64,000 nt of DNA from Citrus sinensis (lineage: Eukaryota; Streptophyta; Magnoliopsida; Sapindales; Rutaceae). Of this stretch, positions 59,621-64,000 are shown one piece after another; position 1 is the first letter of the stretch, and each line of letters starts with the position of its first letter. The notes beneath the pieces were generated by a model. It saw nothing but the letters and a program-made list of their open reading frames with translations, was not told where the DNA came from and ran no database searches. A program made the position numbers and the translations under genes. The DNA lies in assembly GCF_022201045.2 (NCBI RefSeq), contig NC_068557.1:30357501-30421500 (forward strand). The letters run 5' to 3'.

Positions 59621-61157
59621 AACTTCAATTGTTTTCGTCTACACTTTACCCCTAACTTCTCTCAGGACTAAGCCTACCAGTTTCCTTATGGTCTACCATA
59701 TGTGTATGTGTATATATAGATTCACTTGAAAATTTCGATTTCTGCGGCCAATTCGCAATGCGAGTTTGAAAAGTCAAACTAGTTAAACATATAATAATTA
59801 ATAGCGGTATACTGTATATCGGCAATGCGGATCAACATAGTAATCCATATAATAACAATATGTATTCGTAATGAGAGTTACTAGAAGTTGTAACAATGTA
59901 AGAAAATTGATCTTAAGGCGCTATTGAGGTTGTGTAGCTTAAAACTGATGGTTATTGATTAAAAAATTTTATATTTATAAATAATATGTAATATATATGA
60001 TTTATAAATAATAATCTTATGAAAATACTAAAGATATTATAGATTTTTTATTATATAAGTGGTGAATTAAATTAATATAAATTTGAAGTCATATCAATTA
60101 GTATTTACTAAATATTTTAGTGCTGTAATTTAAAAATTACAACTAATGTCAAGTAAGGCCCAAGTAAAAAATATTGCATCTCACGAAAGGAACATGAGAT
60201 AAATAAGGAAAATACTAAACCACACGTTAGGAAAAGCAAAATGAAAAATATGAGAAAAATACCAGTAAATAGAGTCAAAATTGTACTATACACCCTCAAA
60301 CAAGATAATTTATTTTGTTCACCGAAATGGGGTATACTTAAACTTGTTTATGGTTGCTCTTGTGGTGTTAATAGCTTATGCACGAATTTTTTTTTTTTTT
60401 TTAATTCTTGAATGACAAGAGTACTTGCATTCTAAAATATACTCTTAAAATATACTCTAACACCATATTTTAATATAATTTTATATTATAAAATAATCTT
60501 ACTGAAAATAATTATTATTTAAGACAATTTTTTTTAAATAAAGTACTGTTTACTTTTAACACTCGCGGGATCTACCGTTTCTTCTTGAACATCATTTTCT
60601 TACTCACTTGAAACAATTAATCTATGCCAAAATGAGTCCATGCCACAATTGGTCGTTTTTATTGATTTTCTTCTATTTGCTCTTTCTATTTCATGAATTT
60701 GTAATAGATTATTTTAGAAGAAAATGCTAATGTGACTAGGGGGATTTGATTATATTAAGGACTATTTTTGGGATTAGTGAAAGTATGTTTAAAAACTTCT
60801 TCAAAATGGTGAGCTAATAACATTGTGTGCACAATATATTTTAAGATGCAAATAATTTCCCTATGCTTAAAATATTTTAGGTAATTCTGCCCATTCATCT
60901 TGATATTTGAAAAGTCATAAAAGGGATAGAAAAAATTGCTTGGCTCAATAGTTCATGGGCATGAGTTGAGTTGGATAGGGTTTGTGAAAATCCAATTCAG
61001 CCCACTGTTGAATAAGTTGAGATAAAATCAATATGATCCAACTAAATAAATATATTTAACTCAATCCAATCTAACCCTTAAATCGTAAGGTTGGGTTCGG
61101 TTGGGCTGGTTTAATCGGGTTCTGAACCATATTAAAATTAAAAGCTAAATAAAGAAA

Positions 61158-61689
61158 GAGTGGAGCTATTGAGACCCCTCTAAGTTCCTGAAAAAACCCG
61201 CATTTTAGTTATATTTATTTTTATTTTTGAAAATGCCCTTTTTTTTATATACACTTTTCTAAGTTCTCAATTTTCATTTGATTTGTTTAATTGTTAAAAC
61301 TCAAAGTATTATTGTGCTATTTTTTAATTATTTTCAATTTTATTATTAATCTACACACAAATTAAAAAGTTATATGGGTAATAAGTTTTTTAATGTTAAT
61401 CATTGGCTGAAATAACACATATTTCAAATTATAATTTCAAAGTAATTTTAAGTATAAAAATATTTAATCAATAAGTAATTAAAAGAGAACAATAGATTAT
61501 TCTAAATTTGTACAATTTATTTAGTTAAATAGGAAGTAACATATAGGATTTTTTTTAAAGGATTATTATGAAATAAGTAATTTGCTGGAAAAAAATCTAT
61601 ATATATTTAATTTTCATTTGTCTTTAATTGTAATTTTATTTAAAGTGGGGTTTTGGAAGAATAATGTAGGGGTGCCAATAGCTCCACTC
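61158..61689. mobile_element. Mutator-like MITE, 532 bp, with 9-bp target duplication
   Basis: Ends are inverted: GAGTGGAGCTATTGAGACCC on the left and GAGTGGAGCTATTGGCACCC on the reversed right end. It is flanked by ATAAAGAAA at 61149-61157 and 61690-61698. Units 1 and 2 have the uninterrupted AAATAAAGAAAAAGACATG, so the element entered unit 3 after duplication. A 9-bp duplication is typical of Mutator-like elements. The interior is AT-rich with no transposase. Confidence 0.9.
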
Positions 61690-62351
61690 ATAAAGAAAAA
61701 GACATGAAATTTGAAATGGAACTTCTTAAAATTAAACATAAATCTATCATGACATGAAAATTTATTCACTATTTAGTGTTCGATAAAGAAAGCTAAAAGA
61801 CCAACTATCTTATTAAAATCAAATTAAAAAAATTTCAACAATGAGCGTCGAGACTTTATTCTCGTTTCCCGCGTCTTTATTTCAAATTTCAAATCCAGAC
61901 CTTTTAGATAATTAGTTAGCATTGTATCCCATAACAAACTGAAGTGATATATAATTATGTACCATTAAGTATTTACTAAAAAATAACTATAAACTGAAAC
62001 TAACTTACTTTCAAAATTAAACTTATAAGATAATATATTTACTTATATGAGAGCGTGATTTTAATTTTGCAATTATAAAATAGAGTAGTATATATGAGAA
62101 TGAAATTGTCTCTCTTATATAATAATAAAAAGAGTTAAAAATTAGATTAACCGTTTAGGTCTTTGGTACCATATTTTTATTATTATTTATGTGAATTGGG
62201 TTGAGTTAGGTGGGTTCATCATTATTGATCTAACCCTAACTCAATTATTAATTGGGTTTAAAAAAATTAATCCAATTAACCCACAATAATCATTTTTCTT
62301 AATTAGTTTAAATTCTGTTTCGGATGCCTAAAAGTTCGACTTTTCAATAAG

Positions 62352-62620
62352 AATCGAAAGAGTAAATTAAAAAGAAACACCTGCCATTCTTCAATTTCTT
62401 AATAGCAACCACCTCTGTACAATATCCCAAAACCACCTTCACCCAACAAAATATCAGGCTTGAAGTTCTTGGTTGCAGACTTCAAATCCAAAAAATTGAA
62501 CACCTTGAGATTTCGTATCTCCAAAATCTGTCCATTTGAACGTGCCTCAACACCAACTTCACTGATAGCTTCTGAGAATTCACTTTTGCCCGCAAAGCTG
62601 CTAGTTGCTAAGATCTCCAT
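62352..62620 (-). pseudogene. receptor-like cytoplasmic kinase fragment, copy D
   Basis: Third copy of the fragment at 36845-37099. Here the TGA stop after GEGGFGI(L)Y is changed to AGA, so the frame reads on into RGGCY before stopping, still out of phase with VAIKKL. The damage is therefore shared and the copy is not restored. Confidence 0.75.
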
Positions 62621-63301
62621 AGTACGCCCATAATTATTACTTATTATAATTATTTGTCCCTAAGCAATTCGGAAATCGACGATCTAATATAAGCAAAAGA
62701 TTAACATGAAATAAATGAAAGTCAAATGAATCCAAAAAAAAAAAAGTGCTTGCAGGGCTAGATGAAGCATCATTATTAATGTTATATATTAAGGGGGAAA
62801 AGAAAAAAAGAAAAAGAAAGTACCACAAACAAGAGGGAATCCAAAATCTTGTGATTCACTCCCGTACCAAAAGTTGAAAATCACTTAGCTAATCTAGTGG
62901 CGTCGAACATAAATAACATGATAGCGGATGGGAGACGCAGGGTCCTCAACTTTTAATTGCAACAAGAAACTGAGGATAACAAATGTAACAGGAAATATTA
63001 GCTTTAGTCAAAAGACCATGCTGTAAAACCTTCGTCGTGTAAGCGCTAAAACTTTTCAGCCTTTCACTTTGTGCTGAACCGATAGTTTGGAGCAAGAAAC
63101 ACTGGATTAGCATGACTGGAAGATTTAGGATAGTAATTTAAGTAATAACCCGTTTCAAAAAATAAATTATGTAAATGCATCTCTAAGAGAATTATGGAAA
63201 CATCAACTCATTATATAATTCAATAGATTATTACCTACAAGTAGCAGCAGGGCTTCCTTGAAATAAAACTCCAATAGAAATTGCAAAGCAAGGGTAGTTT
63301 T

Positions 63302-63827
63302 TGTTAAAGTCAGCACCGAATTGGTGCTTGACTTTGACATTTCAAGCACCAAATTCGGTGCTTAGCTGGTGGTGAAAAATTGCTAAATTTTTTGCCATAA
63401 TTGTTAGCTGTAATTGCTGACTTTTGGCCACTATCTTTCCTATAAATAGCAGTGATGAGAGAGAGCTAAATCAACCCAATTGTGAGAAGCATTTATTGTA
63501 TTTAGAGGGAGAGAGAGTTTAAAGAGATTGAAATTGTAAAGTTTTTTAGTGATTTAAGTGATTTGAGAGATTAGATGTATTGAAGTTTTGGGTAATGAGA
63601 TAAAATATTATAATATTTGTAATTATTATTTCACTATTAAAATATTTTCTTTCTATATTCACTGGTGGATATATGTTAAAAAATGAACCACGTAAATTTC
63701 TAGTATCTTTGTGGGATTATGTTATCTCATTATTTATCAATTTCACTTTAATTGCGTATCTGTTTCACCAATCAATTTCCCACCAGTTTAGGATTGTATT
63801 CATTTTCTATCAGCATTCCATCAAACA
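63302..63827 (+). mobile_element. solo-LTR-like element, copy D
   Basis: Nearly identical to the copy at 37772-38297, with the same double palindrome near its start. Supports a recent common origin of units 1 and 3. Confidence 0.45.
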
Positions 63828-64000
63828 ATTTGAAGTCTCTACTTCAAAAAATTTCATCAGACGTCAGCAACTAGATACCAGTGTACAGGATCCAAACTTA
63901 CACATCAGCAAGTCACTCAAAAATAAATAAGTAAAAATAAAACCAGAATTGAACGATGAAATGACATAAATACTTGACATCCAATCTCAATTCCACAAAC

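Larger units (their letters stand above)
59322..64000. repeat. segmental duplication, unit 3 (runs off the window)
   Basis: Copy of about 34320-38460: OMT-A exon 1 start, its upstream region, kinase fragment and solo-LTR-like element, at very high identity. It contains one extra 532-bp insertion. The window ends before the place where the next OMT 3' end would be expected, so a further OMT may lie just beyond 64000. Confidence 0.9.

Overview
This window is nuclear DNA from a flowering plant, most likely a woody eudicot; Citrus or a relative is a guess from the overall look and not something the sequence proves. The base composition is strongly AT-rich, the genes have short GT-AG introns, and the intergenic DNA is full of microsatellites, long poly-A/poly-G runs and small non-autonomous DNA transposons. 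All intact genes I could reconstruct lie on the minus strand.

Left part (1-33 kb), single-copy genes. A CC-type glutaredoxin of the GRXC9/ROXY19 kind (3362-3811) has TGACG boxes just upstream. A 14-exon MLO-family seven-transmembrane protein (9667-13292; 504 codons, every exon joins in frame) follows. Then comes an ETTIN/ARF3-type auxin response factor in 10 exons (16239-20797; 747 residues, no C-terminal PB1 domain), whose last exon carries two identical tasiR-ARF target sites. After about 10 kb without a recognisable gene, dominated by foldback MITEs and simple repeats, there is a two-exon DUF599 membrane protein (31300-32138) whose intron appears to use a GC donor.

Right part (33-64 kb), a tandemly duplicated O-methyltransferase (OMT) cluster. 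Two copies are intact two-exon COMT/IOMT-like genes of 359 residues (OMT-A 33247-34595; OMT-C 49075-50390). OMT-B (38876-40193) is the same gene with a one-base deletion in exon 1. Three more are decayed or fragmentary (42395-43330, 53900-54092, 55060-56290), and OMT-D (59322-59620) is only the first third of exon 1, cut off at an AT-rich island. The array arose by duplication of a unit of about 8-9 kb (34773-42555 matches 43963-54092), followed by a further copy (59322 to the window end matches about 34320-38460). Each of these units also carries a broken receptor-like cytoplasmic kinase fragment and a solo-LTR-like element.

Because the units are near copies, they serve as each other's empty-site controls. 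Comparing them gives clean insertion boundaries and target-site duplications for a 990-bp hAT element, a 532-bp Mutator-like MITE, a 1.29-kb element with a further 175-bp hAT nested in it, a 47-bp insertion with an 8-bp duplication, and a head-to-tail pair of tRNA-derived SINEs. I found no tRNA or rRNA gene, CRISPR array or autonomous transposase. The most interesting points are the cluster-wide replacement of the canonical His-Asp-Trp motif by His-x-Phe in the OMTs, the nested-transposon record in the duplicated units, a perfect 22-bp-arm hairpin near 32.7 kb, and the GC-AG intron.
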